Shown: in pieces, positions 8,682 to 19,438 of the stretch
How positions within the stretch are numbered: the stretch's first letter is position 1
How the letters are laid out: every line of letters starts with the position of its first letter
From: an uncultured Clostridia bacterium
Lineage (GTDB): Bacteria; Bacillota; Clostridia; Christensenellales; UBA1242
Length of the DNA: 64,000 nucleotides
Reading direction: 5' to 3'
NCBI GenBank assembly: GCA_934757855.1
Contig: CAKVLR010000001.1
Span: 124,001 to 188,000 of the forward strand
The notes under the pieces: model-generated
Told to the model about the DNA's origin: nothing
The model's input: only the letters and a program-made list of their open reading frames with translations
Database searches by the model: none
Position numbers and translations under genes: made by a program

Positions 8682-10643
8682 ATGAACAAATTTGGAAAGT
8701 ATGTTGTTTTGTTTTGTATTGTGGGCGTGCTTAGTTTCCTTATTTCTTGTGTTGTTGGCTCACTTGTGCAAACTGGTGGCGTAACATTAGAAGGACTGCT
8801 CGGCAACTATTCTTTGGCGTTTTTTGCCCTACTTATGCTTGGCTTTATTATATATGTATTAGCAAAAGCCGCCGATGGCAAACCTATTATAGGAAAAAGT
8901 AGCAAAGAGAAAAAGGACAAAAAACCAAAAGACCAATTCTTTGACAGTGAATGGCTTACCGAAAAAGAACTCGACAAAAAGTATGATGGGTGCTTTTTTA
9001 GAGAATTACACAGCCACACAGATGGTGTGCCTATTAGGGCACAACTAACAGGTAATGGAATACGCGTAAACCTTTTACACCAAGTTTGGCATACATTGGT
9101 AATCGGTACTACTGGTAGTGGTAAGACCGCCGGTTTTATTAACCCTACTATTCAAATTTTGAGTAGCACAAAGTCAAAACCTAGTTTGGTAATCACCGAT
9201 GTAAAGGGTGAATTATACCGCGACCACTACAACAAACTCATTCAAGAGGGCTATGAGGTAATGTCATTTGACTTGCGTAATCCTTTTGCTAGTACTCGTT
9301 GGAACCCTATGACAAAACCTTTTAGAAATTATCAACGCGCGCTAAATTTGAAGCGTGAGGTTTATGTACACCGTAACGACAACCCCGCTGACTGTGGTTT
9401 GCAAATCATTGCTGATGTATATAATAATGAATGGTATGAGTTTGAGGGAGTTGCTCACCCAAATAGAGAGTCTATCGAAAGGCAACTTAATGCTACCAAA
9501 AAGCAACTTATGGATTCTGCATTTGATGACCTAAAAGACATTGCTATTACACTTTGTCCGGTATCAGAAGGGACAAATGATGCTTCTTGGCAACAAGGTG
9601 CGCAAGACTTTATCTTGGGTATGCTTTTGTGTATGCTCGAGGACTCTGCTGACCCTAGACTTGGTATGACTGAAGAAAAATACAATTTCTTTAATCTTTA
9701 TAAAGTATGTAATACAAAAGACCCTGACCCAGACAAACAATACGGCACTTTGCAAAAATATGTGCAAGGTCGAAGCAAACTCAGCACTGCCGTAACTCTT
9801 GCTGGACCTATCGTAAACAACTCTCCACTCACCGCAAGAAGTTTCTTTGGTATGATTGCAAACGCGGTCAATGTATTTGCTGATAGCGGTGTTTGTTATG
9901 CTACAAGTGCCGATGAAATGGACTTTTCTCACTTTGCCGATAGACCTACCGCATTGTTTATCAAAGTTCCTTTTGAGAAAAAGACTCGTCACCCTATTGC
10001 GCAACTTTTAATCATTAGCCTATACAAAACTTTGGTTGAAAAATCTACTCGTGAAGGGCGTGCACTACCTAGACATGTTTATTATGTTATGGATGAATTT
10101 GCTAATATGCCAAAAATTCAAAACCTTGATGCGATGATTACCGTTTCGCGTGGTATTGGTATTTGCTTGTTACTTGTCGTGCAAGACTATGCGCAAATTT
10201 CAATTAACTATGGCGAATCTATTGCAGAAGTTATCAAATCTAACTGTAATGTGCATATTTTCTTGGGTACTGAAAATCAAAAGACTAAGGAAGAATTTAG
10301 TACGCGTTGTGGACAAACCAGTGTAGAATCTAAATCTACTAGCGAAAGCAAATCAAAGGGCGACACAACAAAATCTACAAATGTACAAAAAGTTAGTCGT
10401 GCGCTCATCACTCCTGATGAATTGGGCTATTTAAAAGAAGGCGAAATGATTGTATCAATGTTTAAGGAAAAAGCATTGAAAAGTCAATTTACTTTCTCAT
10501 ACAAAGCAAGCCATATTTACAACCTTGCCCCAGTTGCTGATGCTTATGTAATACCAAAAACTCTTGATGAAGAGCGAGTATTTTATGACATTAAAAACCG
10601 TAACAAGATTGTGCTTAACACTAGCGATTTTGATGATTTTTAA
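8682..10643 (+). CDS. VirD4/TraG-type type IV coupling protein
   Basis: This 653-aa ATPase would recruit substrates to the secretion channel. It has two N-terminal membrane helices (about 7–29 and 44–62) and a charged linker. Walker A GTTGSGKT is at 142–149 and a Walker B-like YYVMDEFAN near residue 470, in the usual TraG/VirD4 order. A frame beginning at 8640 exists, but GGAGG followed by AAAAAT points to the ATG at 8682, which also puts the first helix at the true N-terminus. It is transcribed away from the other secretion genes and ends in its own terminator. No relaxase or oriT-like partner is seen in the window, so its substrate could be protein rather than DNA. Confidence 0.9.
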   Translation: MNKFGKYVVLFCIVGVLSFLISCVVGSLVQTGGVTLEGLLGNYSLAFFALLMLGFIIYVLAKAADGKPIIGKSSKEKKDKKPKDQFFDSEWLTEKELDKKYDGCFFRELHSHTDGVPIRAQLTGNGIRVNLLHQVWHTLVIGTTGSGKTAGFINPTIQILSSTKSKPSLVITDVKGELYRDHYNKLIQEGYEVMSFDLRNPFASTRWNPMTKPFRNYQRALNLKREVYVHRNDNPADCGLQIIADVYNNEWYEFEGVAHPNRESIERQLNATKKQLMDSAFDDLKDIAITLCPVSEGTNDASWQQGAQDFILGMLLCMLEDSADPRLGMTEEKYNFFNLYKVCNTKDPDPDKQYGTLQKYVQGRSKLSTAVTLAGPIVNNSPLTARSFFGMIANAVNVFADSGVCYATSADEMDFSHFADRPTALFIKVPFEKKTRHPIAQLLIISLYKTLVEKSTREGRALPRHVYYVMDEFANMPKIQNLDAMITVSRGIGICLLLVVQDYAQISINYGESIAEVIKSNCNVHIFLGTENQKTKEEFSTRCGQTSVESKSTSESKSKGDTTKSTNVQKVSRALITPDELGYLKEGEMIVSMFKEKALKSQFTFSYKASHIYNLAPVADAYVIPKTLDEERVFYDIKNRNKIVLNTSDFDDF

Positions 10644-10646
10644 TCT

Positions 10647-10682
10647 AAAAACAGTCTTTATATTGGGCTGTTTTTTGTTTTT
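10647..10682 (+). terminator. Terminator after the VirD4-like gene
   Basis: Stem AAAACAGTC/GGCTGTTTT with one T·G pair, followed by a T-rich run, starting 4 nt after the stop. Confidence 0.7.
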
Positions 10683-10828
10683 AATACCAAAATTTAAGTT
10701 TTTATGTCGTTTTATGTGCGTAATTTTATGTATTTTTTTGCTATTTTTTCAAAAAATAACTACAATTTGGGCGTTAACTGTAAATTTCAAAAAATTTTTG
10801 TCATTTTAGTGCTTAATCGTTTGTTTTT

Positions 10829-10858
10829 TTGCTTAGTATTTGGTAAAATAATTATTAT
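10829..10858 (+). promoter_or_regulatory. Promoter of the 2781-aa surface protein
   Basis: TTGCTT, 18-nt spacer, TATTAT, 56 nt upstream of the ATG at 10914. The 270-bp gap before this gene otherwise holds only the VirD4 terminator and AT-rich sequence. Confidence 0.45.
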
Positions 10859-10913
10859 ATAATTATAGGCGATGTTACTAGATATATGGGCAAAATAAAG
10901 GGGGCAAAATTAA

Positions 10914-13900
10914 ATGAAAAATATTAAATATAGGAATTGGAGCGGTATGGCAATTTTGGCTGTTATCTTACTGAGTATCAGCCTTGCTGGTATTATGTTT
11001 TTCGCTGGTTCGTATAGAGCAAAAGCAGTCACGCAACCCACTTTTGCTGTACAAAAAGTATTCTTGCCAGATGCTTATGCGACTGACAGCGACTATGACC
11101 CAAAACTAAAAAGGCACATAGAGAGTACCGCAGTTGACATAAGCAACGGGCAATTCGTTATGCTCAATACAAATGCAGACACTCGCGATGATGATGCGGG
11201 GCTTACAGTAGTTGGGCGTGAAGCAGTGTTTATCACTTTTTCGGGCGTAACTCTACTCAATAATGTTTCACTCCGCTTTAATGGCACTGTGATTGAGCAC
11301 ACACAATTTGATGCGGATAGCGAAGATATTTCTATTTACAATCAATATCTCCACGCGCTCACACCTACCGAAGTTACTGATGCAACTCCTGCATTAAATA
11401 ACGACTATATCACCAAATATACGCGTGGCACAGAGCCTTATGTAAATTACCCAGAAGGCAAATATGATATTACTATTCAATATAGAGATAAATCTTCCTC
11501 GCAAACACAAACCTGGACTTATTCATTCTATATAACCACTCAAAATACTTATTCAGCCCTTTTTGAAAAAGCAACTTTCAACGACACTGAAAAATTTGAG
11601 TTAGCAAACCAAACAAGTTCAATGTTGCACTACTTTAATTTTAACAACTCATTTACCACTATTTACGATGAAAATAATGAGGAAACCATACGCTCAAATG
11701 CAGAAAAAGACCAACTTTACTACCCTCAAATGTTTTACAACCCTGAAAAGTACGAAATAAAATACACTCGCACTTTGTACAACTATGTAGAAAATGTTAG
11801 TCTTGCCTTTAATGCAAAAATTTCAGGCTCAACGGAATATGGCGAATTAGTTGTAACCACAAGTACAAATTCGGGTTTATTGAATACGCGTACATACCGA
11901 CTAGAAAAAGGTCTTGACGGCTACAAAATTTGTATTCAATTTGACCGCGTTGGTGAATATTTAATTAACAAAACTGCACGCTTGCGTACTGGCATATTAG
12001 GCGACATGGCGCAATATGCTTTGGCAAGTGGCGAAGTAGTAACTAGCAATGCAGACTTATTGAAAAGCGAAAGACTCGTAATTAACGGTTATTCGGCTAG
12101 ATATGCTGACACTCGTACTACAACCGCACCGCTTTATGACAACACTTATTGCTATCAAGCAATGCAAAACCCCACCACCACACCTAGCGTAATTTACGCT
12201 CACGACTTTTTAACCGCTAGTAATGAAGTAATAAAAATCAGCAACAACGCCCCTACTCTTGCTGACACAGTTTACACGGCAGATTTTAGTTTTCAAAATG
12301 AAAATGCCGTAACTAGCCAAAATGGAATTACACTTGATGATGTAATTTACGACTCAAACGGAATTTTATTAAATAATACAGCATTGAATGATAAGTTGTT
12401 TAACCAAAATTCGAGCGATTTATTATTCAATTTACATTCCTCATTAGTAGAAAAAGCAAGCACAAATCTTGCGCCAGTTATGTTTGAATTTAACGGCAAA
12501 ATGATTGCTACTTCTGCCAGTTGGTATGCATACCGTGATAGTTTGGGTAACATTAGCGTGCAAAATTATACACGCGATTTTAGATTTCAAAATGCTGGTA
12601 CATATATAGTTTATATCACTTATGAAAACTTAGTTTACGAGTCAGGTCAAGTGCAAAATAATGGTAAAAACTATCAGTACCACCACCAAGTATTCTATTT
12701 TGAAATTACAAATTCAACTCCGCAAATTGAAGTTTTTGCTACCGACAACCCTAACGATATAGTTGTAAAAGATATTCGCGCGACTGCTTTAAATATGGAA
12801 GATTATACAAATAAATATGTATATTGCTCGTGGGAAGCAACAGGTCCTTTTGATGCAAAAATCAGCACAAAATACTATATCTACGACTGGGACGGCAAAT
12901 TGCTTGGGCAGTCAACTATCAATGGTTTAGTTTACCAAAAAGGTAAAAATGGCACTTATTACAATGTTTCCACTACTTCTCCTACTATACTTTGTGGTGA
13001 AACTTTGAGTTGGAACGGTGTAAACGGAATTGATGGCACATATTGCATACAAGCGTTCCGCGAGGATTCTCCAAATGCATTTGTAAACTATATTTTCCAA
13101 ATTGACACCTCACCTATCACTGGAATTTCCGCTCTACAAGTTATGGGCAAAAATCTATTGCCTGATGCAAATAATCAAGCAACCGTTATTTCTAGCCTTA
13201 GTGAATTTGCAAGTGATTTTCACATTGCTACTAACAACTCGTTTGCGTGGACTTGGAATGATAAAAAGAGTGGCGCACAAATTAGTGCAAAATACATTTA
13301 TTCTAGCCTTCAAACGGTGAGTGATTTTTCTATTGATTTAGAGAGTTATATCAACAATATGCGCATTTCTGCGCAAAATGGTGCGGTTTTGATGAAAACA
13401 AACGGCAATTTTGGCGGTTTTACTCCGCCAGTTGACTACTACAAAGTTGATGCAAACTCGCTAAATACTCCTCTATCATCTTCGCAAATTATTTCTTCAC
13501 CACAACTTGCTATACTGCTACTTAGCGATGAAGCGGGCAATACTGAAATTTTTGTAACGATTTTAGACACGACCAAAACTCAAATTTTGCAAAAACCTGC
13601 TCAAAGTGCTTTTGTAAATGTAATAACTGATGACACAGAATTTTACTGGGGTACGCACAAATCTTTGAGTATCACCGATACTACTAGCGTAGAAAATACG
13701 ATAACTGATATTTTTGATTTTGCGCAAAATGATTTTGTATGGACTTTGAATGGTCAAACTTACAAATCAAATTCTATTATTAAAAATGCATTTGCAAAAA
13801 TGGATATTTTGAATACTAGAAGCATTGTTATCGAACTTGACAAAATTGAAATTGCTAGTGACACTCGCGATGATAAAGACATAATTCCTTATATAGATGA

Positions 13901-16900
13901 TGAAAATGTTGCACACAACTGGTTTGCAATTATCAAGGTGAACAAGCCTACATTAAATGAGCCAAACAAGCCTTATACTACACAAGTTTATCCTGATGGA
14001 ATGATGAGTGCTAGTCACCCACTCCACACGCTAACTAATGAGCAATTTGGCTATACATTTATTGTTTCTGATATAATCGGCAACCACAACGAAAAATTTT
14101 ATGTGGAAGTAAACCTTGACCGTTCAAGAGGCGCAATGTACAGTTATAGCGCATTTGAAGATAGTTTTGGTAGCGATTTGACAACATCAAGAACTCTTGA
14201 AAACACCACGATTAGACAGTTAGTTTCAAATAGTTTCTCAACAAATCGCCGTTATGTGACATTTAGTTGGACAGAGCCAACTGATTATTTCCAAATTGAA
14301 AGTGTTGTATTGAAATATTACCCATTCTCGTACAACAAAAGCAATAAAAACTACCCATACAGTGATGAGTACACCGAAAAAACATTGTTTAGTGATTCAA
14401 CTAGTTATGACACTCTCTACAATATTGATAGAAATGGTGCAACCTACTATCAAACTAAAATCTTAATGCCTATCGACTATGTGCAAGCATTTAACAATGG
14501 TACTGCTAGTAGCGAAGGTATGTATGTAATTACTCGTAAGTATAAAGAAACTACGGAGTCGCAAAGCAATTTACAACTCACTGGTGATGTACTAGAAAAA
14601 ACTTATACATATTATATAGATAGAAATGCAATAATTCCTTCTTCTACAACTGATTATGGTAGCGATATTAGCCTTAAATTTGGTTATAACAAGGGTGATT
14701 ATGCAGATTATCCAAATTATGGTGGAAATTACTTCAATCAATTTAGCCGTACTACAAACTCTGAAAACTTTAATTCTAGCATCAAATTAGGCAAAAACAC
14801 GCAAGACCCTGCTATTCCTTCTAATGTGGTAATTGATAGCAATATTTTACCAGCAAGCGTATATATGAGTACTTGGAAAGAATCTACGACTAGCGAAAAT
14901 GGCGTAGTTACACCTGATGCAAATTCTGCAAGCGTGTATGACAAATATTACTTTGCGCCTGAGCCTACTCTCTCAGAGGGCGAAGCGACTGTTTACTTAA
15001 ATAACATTTTTGATAAATACCGCAATTCTTCTCGCGTGCAAGTAGCAGTACAATATTTTAGGCACACTTCTGGTACAAGTTATGCTTATACTGGGCAAAC
15101 CTTCTATTCAAATGTTTACACAAACGCAAGTAGCGACAATGCTTGCAAGTCCTTAGACAAATTGCGTTATGCCTTTAATGGAGTTGGTAAATATCGTGTA
15201 ATTTTGTTCGATTTATCAAATTTTCAAGGTGTATTGACTGGAAATGCTAGTTTTGACTTTGAAAACTTGACTTATGGCAACAACCTTGCGCCAAATTCAA
15301 CTGTATTCAACTTTGAATTAACTGGCACTCCTCCTCAATTTACCTTCCAAAGTGGTGAAAACGCTTATACCAACATTGATACAACCTTTAACAATATCAC
15401 CAACGACAAAAATGTGCGCATCACATGGCTTGACCCTACCGATGATTACAGTGCGCAAATTGCGTTTAATGATGTGATAGTTACAAAATCAGTTTATACC
15501 AAAGTAAATCCAAAAATTGATGAAAACGGTAATCAAAATATCGGTTTAAACACTAAAACATTTACTTTTAGCAATCCTATTTTACTTACTTGCGATGCTA
15601 ACGAATATGAGCGCCTAAAACAAGACACAAGCGAAATTGAAGGCACAACATTTATTTACAAAGAAACTCAAACCGCTCTCAACAATTTGTTAAATGCTTC
15701 TATGGCTATCAATGAAACCAAATTTTATAAAATGAATATTGATGGCGTATATAATTACTACATTTTGTTGCCTAAACCTGAATTTGAAAATGCTGAACTT
15801 TACGGCACCAAATTGGTAGATGTAGAATATAGTGCAACTGCACATTTTATCTCAAAAAACAATGGTAGCGAATATGAGTTGCAAGATTATCAAACTACAC
15901 AAACTATTTATGTTGATAACACTGCTCCATACCAAAATTTGATAAACTTGATTAAAAACGACCTATATATTCAATCGTTAGGCAGTGATTTTGCAAATTA
16001 TTTGATTAATAATATCGACAATCCGCAAGTTACTTTCCTCAAATCTTACGCATTTGCTGTGGAAAAAAATTTTGTTTTGAATTATCTAAATGATTATGAA
16101 AGTGGTATCAATTATTACTTCCGTAAATACGATAGTTACAACGGCAACCCTAACGAGCAAACGGTTATAGAAGGTCAACCAGATGCATCTCCAAACGCTT
16201 CGCACAAATTCTCTCCTACCTCCGCTGAATATACTATTGCGCGATACAAAACTGCAAATATGACCGAAGGCTTAACTTATATTAGCGAAGTTGGTTATTA
16301 CGACATTATCGAACAAGACCGCGCGGGCAACAAGCGTGTATATACAATTTTTGTGACAGAAAGCAAAAATTCTATTGATGCAAGCATAGGGCTAAATCAT
16401 TACTTTATTGACTCAAATATTGATGCTGGAACGACTGTAACTTATGATAACAATATTTTGTTTAACCGAAATGACACAATCAATTTCAACAGTGATGCGT
16501 TTAGAATTGAATCAATTACTAACGATGATGCTTGGCAGAAATATACTTTCAAAAACTTGGTTACTGGCGAAACGGAAGTTTACTACCTAGCCCCTATCAA
16601 TATTCCTATGTACAATGGTAATATTGTGTCTAGCCTTGATGAGATAAAAGCAAAATTTAATGCTTTTGTAGAAAGAATGGCTGTGGCTGGTTATGGTAGC
16701 ACTGGTAGTCGCATACAAGTTATAATTGATGATAGAATAGATGCAAACAACAATATCAATTTCTATGTCAATACTCAGGGACTTGATTTAATTCCTGATG
16801 AAAAGACTTTCTTAACTCTTATTACCGTTAACGATGATGGCACATTTACAATTCGTTTACCTGACACAAGCGCAATACTTTCAACTCAATTAGTTGATTT

Positions 16901-19259
16901 TAAGGTATATCTAAACAACGCTTTGCAAGTAAACGACTCAAACCTCAAACCTTTGCCTTTGACAAGTGCTGATTTTAAACCTAGCGATGTTACCGAAGGG
17001 TTTACATTTAACCTATCAACTGGTTCAAATCTAATATACAAATTTGAATTTACTGATAACTTTGGCAGAATTACTAGATTTTCATACCCTATTGATGAAA
17101 GTTTGATTAAATATATTGTAGATTGGGGTACAAACAAATTTGCAAATCAAGTATTCAATAACGAAACATACGCCTACACTTCAAGTGAAACTCAATTCGT
17201 TTATCAATCAAATGCGCTGCGTATTCGATTAAGTGTGAAAGATTTGGACAACAACAAGGCTGTACTTTATACAAATGTTGCAAATGGCAGAATAGTTGCA
17301 CTTGATACAAAATCACCTTACTTCAAACTAGAACTCGATGATTTGACTTCAAGTATAACGACACTTACATTCTACGCGCCTATGAATATTCACTATTTAT
17401 ACGAAATTTCCGTTGATAACTATACCGACACTGCTACAAATTTCGTATTTGCAATTTATACTTATTTCCCTAAGGTTGCACTTACTGATACCGCTGGTAG
17501 CCCACTACTCAACCAAGTAACATCAAAATCGGTATTGATTAGTTGGGTAAGTATTGATGCAATGTTTAACCCATATGTTACTCTTGTATTGCCAAACGGA
17601 GTTGAAAGCACTATCACCTCACCTACCACAGTTGATGCAGAAGGTGTCTATACGGTAAACATTTACAATTCATTTGGTAAATTTACCGCAGGCAGTCAGA
17701 CATTTACCATAAGGTCGTATGATGTGGCAGTTTATGGCGTAAACCAAATCAATTCGGACGGCACTACAAAAGCGCTTAGTCCTCATTCCACTCAGTACAA
17801 CTATACGATTTTGGGTGTAAAATACACAATGCCTCATTATTTCTTCTTGAGTTCGGATAGCAACTGGGACCGCACGATTGAGATAATTTGTAATGAAGAT
17901 AAGGGTCTATCTTATAGAGTTGTTGCGACTAATGGAAACACTCGCATTTACAATGTATCTGGTAATACAACCCACATACTTAGCACTTATTTTGCGGTAA
18001 CGCGTATTCCGTCTGACAATATTTCCTCAAATACTGATTTCCGTATAAACAATGAAATAATGTCAACAAACCTCAAAAATATTTACACCAAGGTTACTGA
18101 TACAGAAACTGCAAAAGCAGTCTTGACTTGGAATACCACCTTCCTTGACAAATCTGTATTTGAAAGCGGATTGTATGATTACATTTACAATGATTTCTAC
18201 TATCTCGAACTTTGGTACAACGGCGTAAAAGTGGGCACATATACCTCAGGAAGTATTACACTTACTGAATCAGGCGTTTACACAATCAGCGTAAAAGATG
18301 CTGTCGGACAAACTCAATATTTTGGCTCAGGTTACTCGGAATTTACCCTTACTATTATCAATGATGTGGTGTACTATGTAAATAATCTCGCACCTATTCA
18401 ATTTGCGACATTTTCCAAAGATGTAGATTTGTATATTCCTCTTACATTCTCTGGCGACCTAAGACAATACGACTCAATGGCTATTACAATTACTCGAAAC
18501 AATGTTGAATATCAAGTTAAGCCAACAAACGGACATTACATATTCACTGAACCTGGCGTGTATAATGTATCTATGCGAGGCTCAATAAAATCAATCGTTG
18601 GTACAAATTCTGCGGACTTGCTTGCTAACTATCAATTTACAATTCTATCTAGTACCGAAGCAATATCAAGTTATGAATTTTCATCAATGACTGGTTATGA
18701 GATAATCAAAATCACCCGCTCTGGTGTAGATATCACCGATGAAGTGCGCGGTGAAAATGCAAAAATTCACACTTTCTACGCTGACCCTGATACTTATGGT
18801 GTCGGTAAATATGAAATTACCGTGCGTTATGCTGGTTCTGGATACAACCCTAGTCAAGATTACACATTCAATTTCTGGATAAATAATGAAGAGCCTACTA
18901 TTAATAGTAGCCGTCAATGGGGTTCTTCTAGTACTAGTGGATTTACAATCACTGTAAACCCTGCTAGCATTTATGAGCGCGTTGGTGACTGTTACTTAGT
19001 GATTAATAATGAGCGTGTGCTTACTATTGACGCAACAAATGGTACTAGTGTTGACCCACTTACCTTTACTTACACAGATGCAAAAACTTATGTAATTCAA
19101 ATTCAATCAGCAAGCGGAAATATTTTGACAAGTAATAGAATTACAATTTCCGTTCCATTAAATACGGCAGCAATTATTTTGATTGTTGTAGCAGTGATTG
19201 TATTTGTAGCACTTGTGATTACATTTATTGTAATGCGTACTCGTATGAAAGTGAAATAA
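10914..19259 (+). CDS. Giant (2781-aa) membrane-anchored surface protein with Ig-like repeats
   Basis: The N-terminus has a signal peptide or signal anchor (basic residues, then hydrophobic about 13–33). The C-terminus has one membrane helix (about 2750–2773) followed by the basic tail RTRMKVK. I see no LPXTG motif, so anchoring is by membrane helix rather than sortase. The body is Thr/Asn/Tyr/Ser-rich and beta-rich. It carries recurring bacterial Ig-like repeat signatures in which an Asp-x-x-Gly-Asn motif is followed by a Phe/Tyr-x-Val strand and then Asp-Xaa-Thr-Ala-Pro-like linkers, for example DEAGNTEIFVTILD and YVDNTAP. The ATG at 10914 has AAAGGGGG upstream. An extracellular stalk or adhesin is the likely role. 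It lies next to the coupling-protein gene, but nothing proves that it is secreted or used by that system. Confidence 0.85.
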   Translation: MKNIKYRNWSGMAILAVILLSISLAGIMFFAGSYRAKAVTQPTFAVQKVFLPDAYATDSDYDPKLKRHIESTAVDISNGQFVMLNTNADTRDDDAGLTVVGREAVFITFSGVTLLNNVSLRFNGTVIEHTQFDADSEDISIYNQYLHALTPTEVTDATPALNNDYITKYTRGTEPYVNYPEGKYDITIQYRDKSSSQTQTWTYSFYITTQNTYSALFEKATFNDTEKFELANQTSSMLHYFNFNNSFTTIYDENNEETIRSNAEKDQLYYPQMFYNPEKYEIKYTRTLYNYVENVSLAFNAKISGSTEYGELVVTTSTNSGLLNTRTYRLEKGLDGYKICIQFDRVGEYLINKTARLRTGILGDMAQYALASGEVVTSNADLLKSERLVINGYSARYADTRTTTAPLYDNTYCYQAMQNPTTTPSVIYAHDFLTASNEVIKISNNAPTLADTVYTADFSFQNENAVTSQNGITLDDVIYDSNGILLNNTALNDKLFNQNSSDLLFNLHSSLVEKASTNLAPVMFEFNGKMIATSASWYAYRDSLGNISVQNYTRDFRFQNAGTYIVYITYENLVYESGQVQNNGKNYQYHHQVFYFEITNSTPQIEVFATDNPNDIVVKDIRATALNMEDYTNKYVYCSWEATGPFDAKISTKYYIYDWDGKLLGQSTINGLVYQKGKNGTYYNVSTTSPTILCGETLSWNGVNGIDGTYCIQAFREDSPNAFVNYIFQIDTSPITGISALQVMGKNLLPDANNQATVISSLSEFASDFHIATNNSFAWTWNDKKSGAQISAKYIYSSLQTVSDFSIDLESYINNMRISAQNGAVLMKTNGNFGGFTPPVDYYKVDANSLNTPLSSSQIISSPQLAILLLSDEAGNTEIFVTILDTTKTQILQKPAQSAFVNVITDDTEFYWGTHKSLSITDTTSVENTITDIFDFAQNDFVWTLNGQTYKSNSIIKNAFAKMDILNTRSIVIELDKIEIASDTRDDKDIIPYIDDENVAHNWFAIIKVNKPTLNEPNKPYTTQVYPDGMMSASHPLHTLTNEQFGYTFIVSDIIGNHNEKFYVEVNLDRSRGAMYSYSAFEDSFGSDLTTSRTLENTTIRQLVSNSFSTNRRYVTFSWTEPTDYFQIESVVLKYYPFSYNKSNKNYPYSDEYTEKTLFSDSTSYDTLYNIDRNGATYYQTKILMPIDYVQAFNNGTASSEGMYVITRKYKETTESQSNLQLTGDVLEKTYTYYIDRNAIIPSSTTDYGSDISLKFGYNKGDYADYPNYGGNYFNQFSRTTNSENFNSSIKLGKNTQDPAIPSNVVIDSNILPASVYMSTWKESTTSENGVVTPDANSASVYDKYYFAPEPTLSEGEATVYLNNIFDKYRNSSRVQVAVQYFRHTSGTSYAYTGQTFYSNVYTNASSDNACKSLDKLRYAFNGVGKYRVILFDLSNFQGVLTGNASFDFENLTYGNNLAPNSTVFNFELTGTPPQFTFQSGENAYTNIDTTFNNITNDKNVRITWLDPTDDYSAQIAFNDVIVTKSVYTKVNPKIDENGNQNIGLNTKTFTFSNPILLTCDANEYERLKQDTSEIEGTTFIYKETQTALNNLLNASMAINETKFYKMNIDGVYNYYILLPKPEFENAELYGTKLVDVEYSATAHFISKNNGSEYELQDYQTTQTIYVDNTAPYQNLINLIKNDLYIQSLGSDFANYLINNIDNPQVTFLKSYAFAVEKNFVLNYLNDYESGINYYFRKYDSYNGNPNEQTVIEGQPDASPNASHKFSPTSAEYTIARYKTANMTEGLTYISEVGYYDIIEQDRAGNKRVYTIFVTESKNSIDASIGLNHYFIDSNIDAGTTVTYDNNILFNRNDTINFNSDAFRIESITNDDAWQKYTFKNLVTGETEVYYLAPINIPMYNGNIVSSLDEIKAKFNAFVERMAVAGYGSTGSRIQVIIDDRIDANNNINFYVNTQGLDLIPDEKTFLTLITVNDDGTFTIRLPDTSAILSTQLVDFKVYLNNALQVNDSNLKPLPLTSADFKPSDVTEGFTFNLSTGSNLIYKFEFTDNFGRITRFSYPIDESLIKYIVDWGTNKFANQVFNNETYAYTSSETQFVYQSNALRIRLSVKDLDNNKAVLYTNVANGRIVALDTKSPYFKLELDDLTSSITTLTFYAPMNIHYLYEISVDNYTDTATNFVFAIYTYFPKVALTDTAGSPLLNQVTSKSVLISWVSIDAMFNPYVTLVLPNGVESTITSPTTVDAEGVYTVNIYNSFGKFTAGSQTFTIRSYDVAVYGVNQINSDGTTKALSPHSTQYNYTILGVKYTMPHYFFLSSDSNWDRTIEIICNEDKGLSYRVVATNGNTRIYNVSGNTTHILSTYFAVTRIPSDNISSNTDFRINNEIMSTNLKNIYTKVTDTETAKAVLTWNTTFLDKSVFESGLYDYIYNDFYYLELWYNGVKVGTYTSGSITLTESGVYTISVKDAVGQTQYFGSGYSEFTLTIINDVVYYVNNLAPIQFATFSKDVDLYIPLTFSGDLRQYDSMAITITRNNVEYQVKPTNGHYIFTEPGVYNVSMRGSIKSIVGTNSADLLANYQFTILSSTEAISSYEFSSMTGYEIIKITRSGVDITDEVRGENAKIHTFYADPDTYGVGKYEITVRYAGSGYNPSQDYTFNFWINNEEPTINSSRQWGSSSTSGFTITVNPASIYERVGDCYLVINNERVLTIDATNGTSVDPLTFTYTDAKTYVIQIQSASGNILTSNRITISVPLNTAAIILIVVAVIVFVALVITFIVMRTRMKVK

Positions 19260-19262
19260 CTT

Positions 19263-19311
19263 AAAAAGACCAAAAATTAGTCTATAAAAAGGCAAATTTA
19301 GGTCTTTTTTT
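19263..19311 (+). terminator. Terminator after the 2781-aa gene
   Basis: AAAAAGACC pairs with GGTCTTTTT across a long loop (about 29 nt) and is followed by more T residues, 4 nt past the stop. Confidence 0.6.
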
Positions 19312-19379
19312 GTTTGCCAAATATTATTTTTGTAGTTTTTGGAAAACTATGTTAATGTGTTAAAATATTTCATAAATAT

Positions 19380-19415
19380 TTTACAAAAATCACGATTTAT
19401 GATAAAATAATCGTG
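19380..19415 (+). promoter_or_regulatory. Promoter with overlapping palindrome, upstream of the Rho-like gene
   Basis: TTTACA (19380–19385), a 17-nt spacer and an extended -10 TGATAAAAT (TAAAAT at 19403–19408). An inverted repeat, CACGATT (19391–19397) and AATCGTG (19409–19415), brackets the -10 exactly, the usual position of a repressor operator. It lies 24 nt upstream of the start codon. Confidence 0.55.
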
Positions 19416-19438
19416 TATGTTTATGCGGAGGTTTGACT

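Noticed and set aside
1..10643. Calling the secretion locus an integrative conjugative element
   Set aside because: No relaxase, integrase, origin of transfer or attachment site can be seen within the window.
10564..10809. 81-aa frame overlapping the end of the VirD4-like gene
   Set aside because: It has no ribosome-binding site, spans a terminator and is a low-complexity Phe/Leu-rich sequence.
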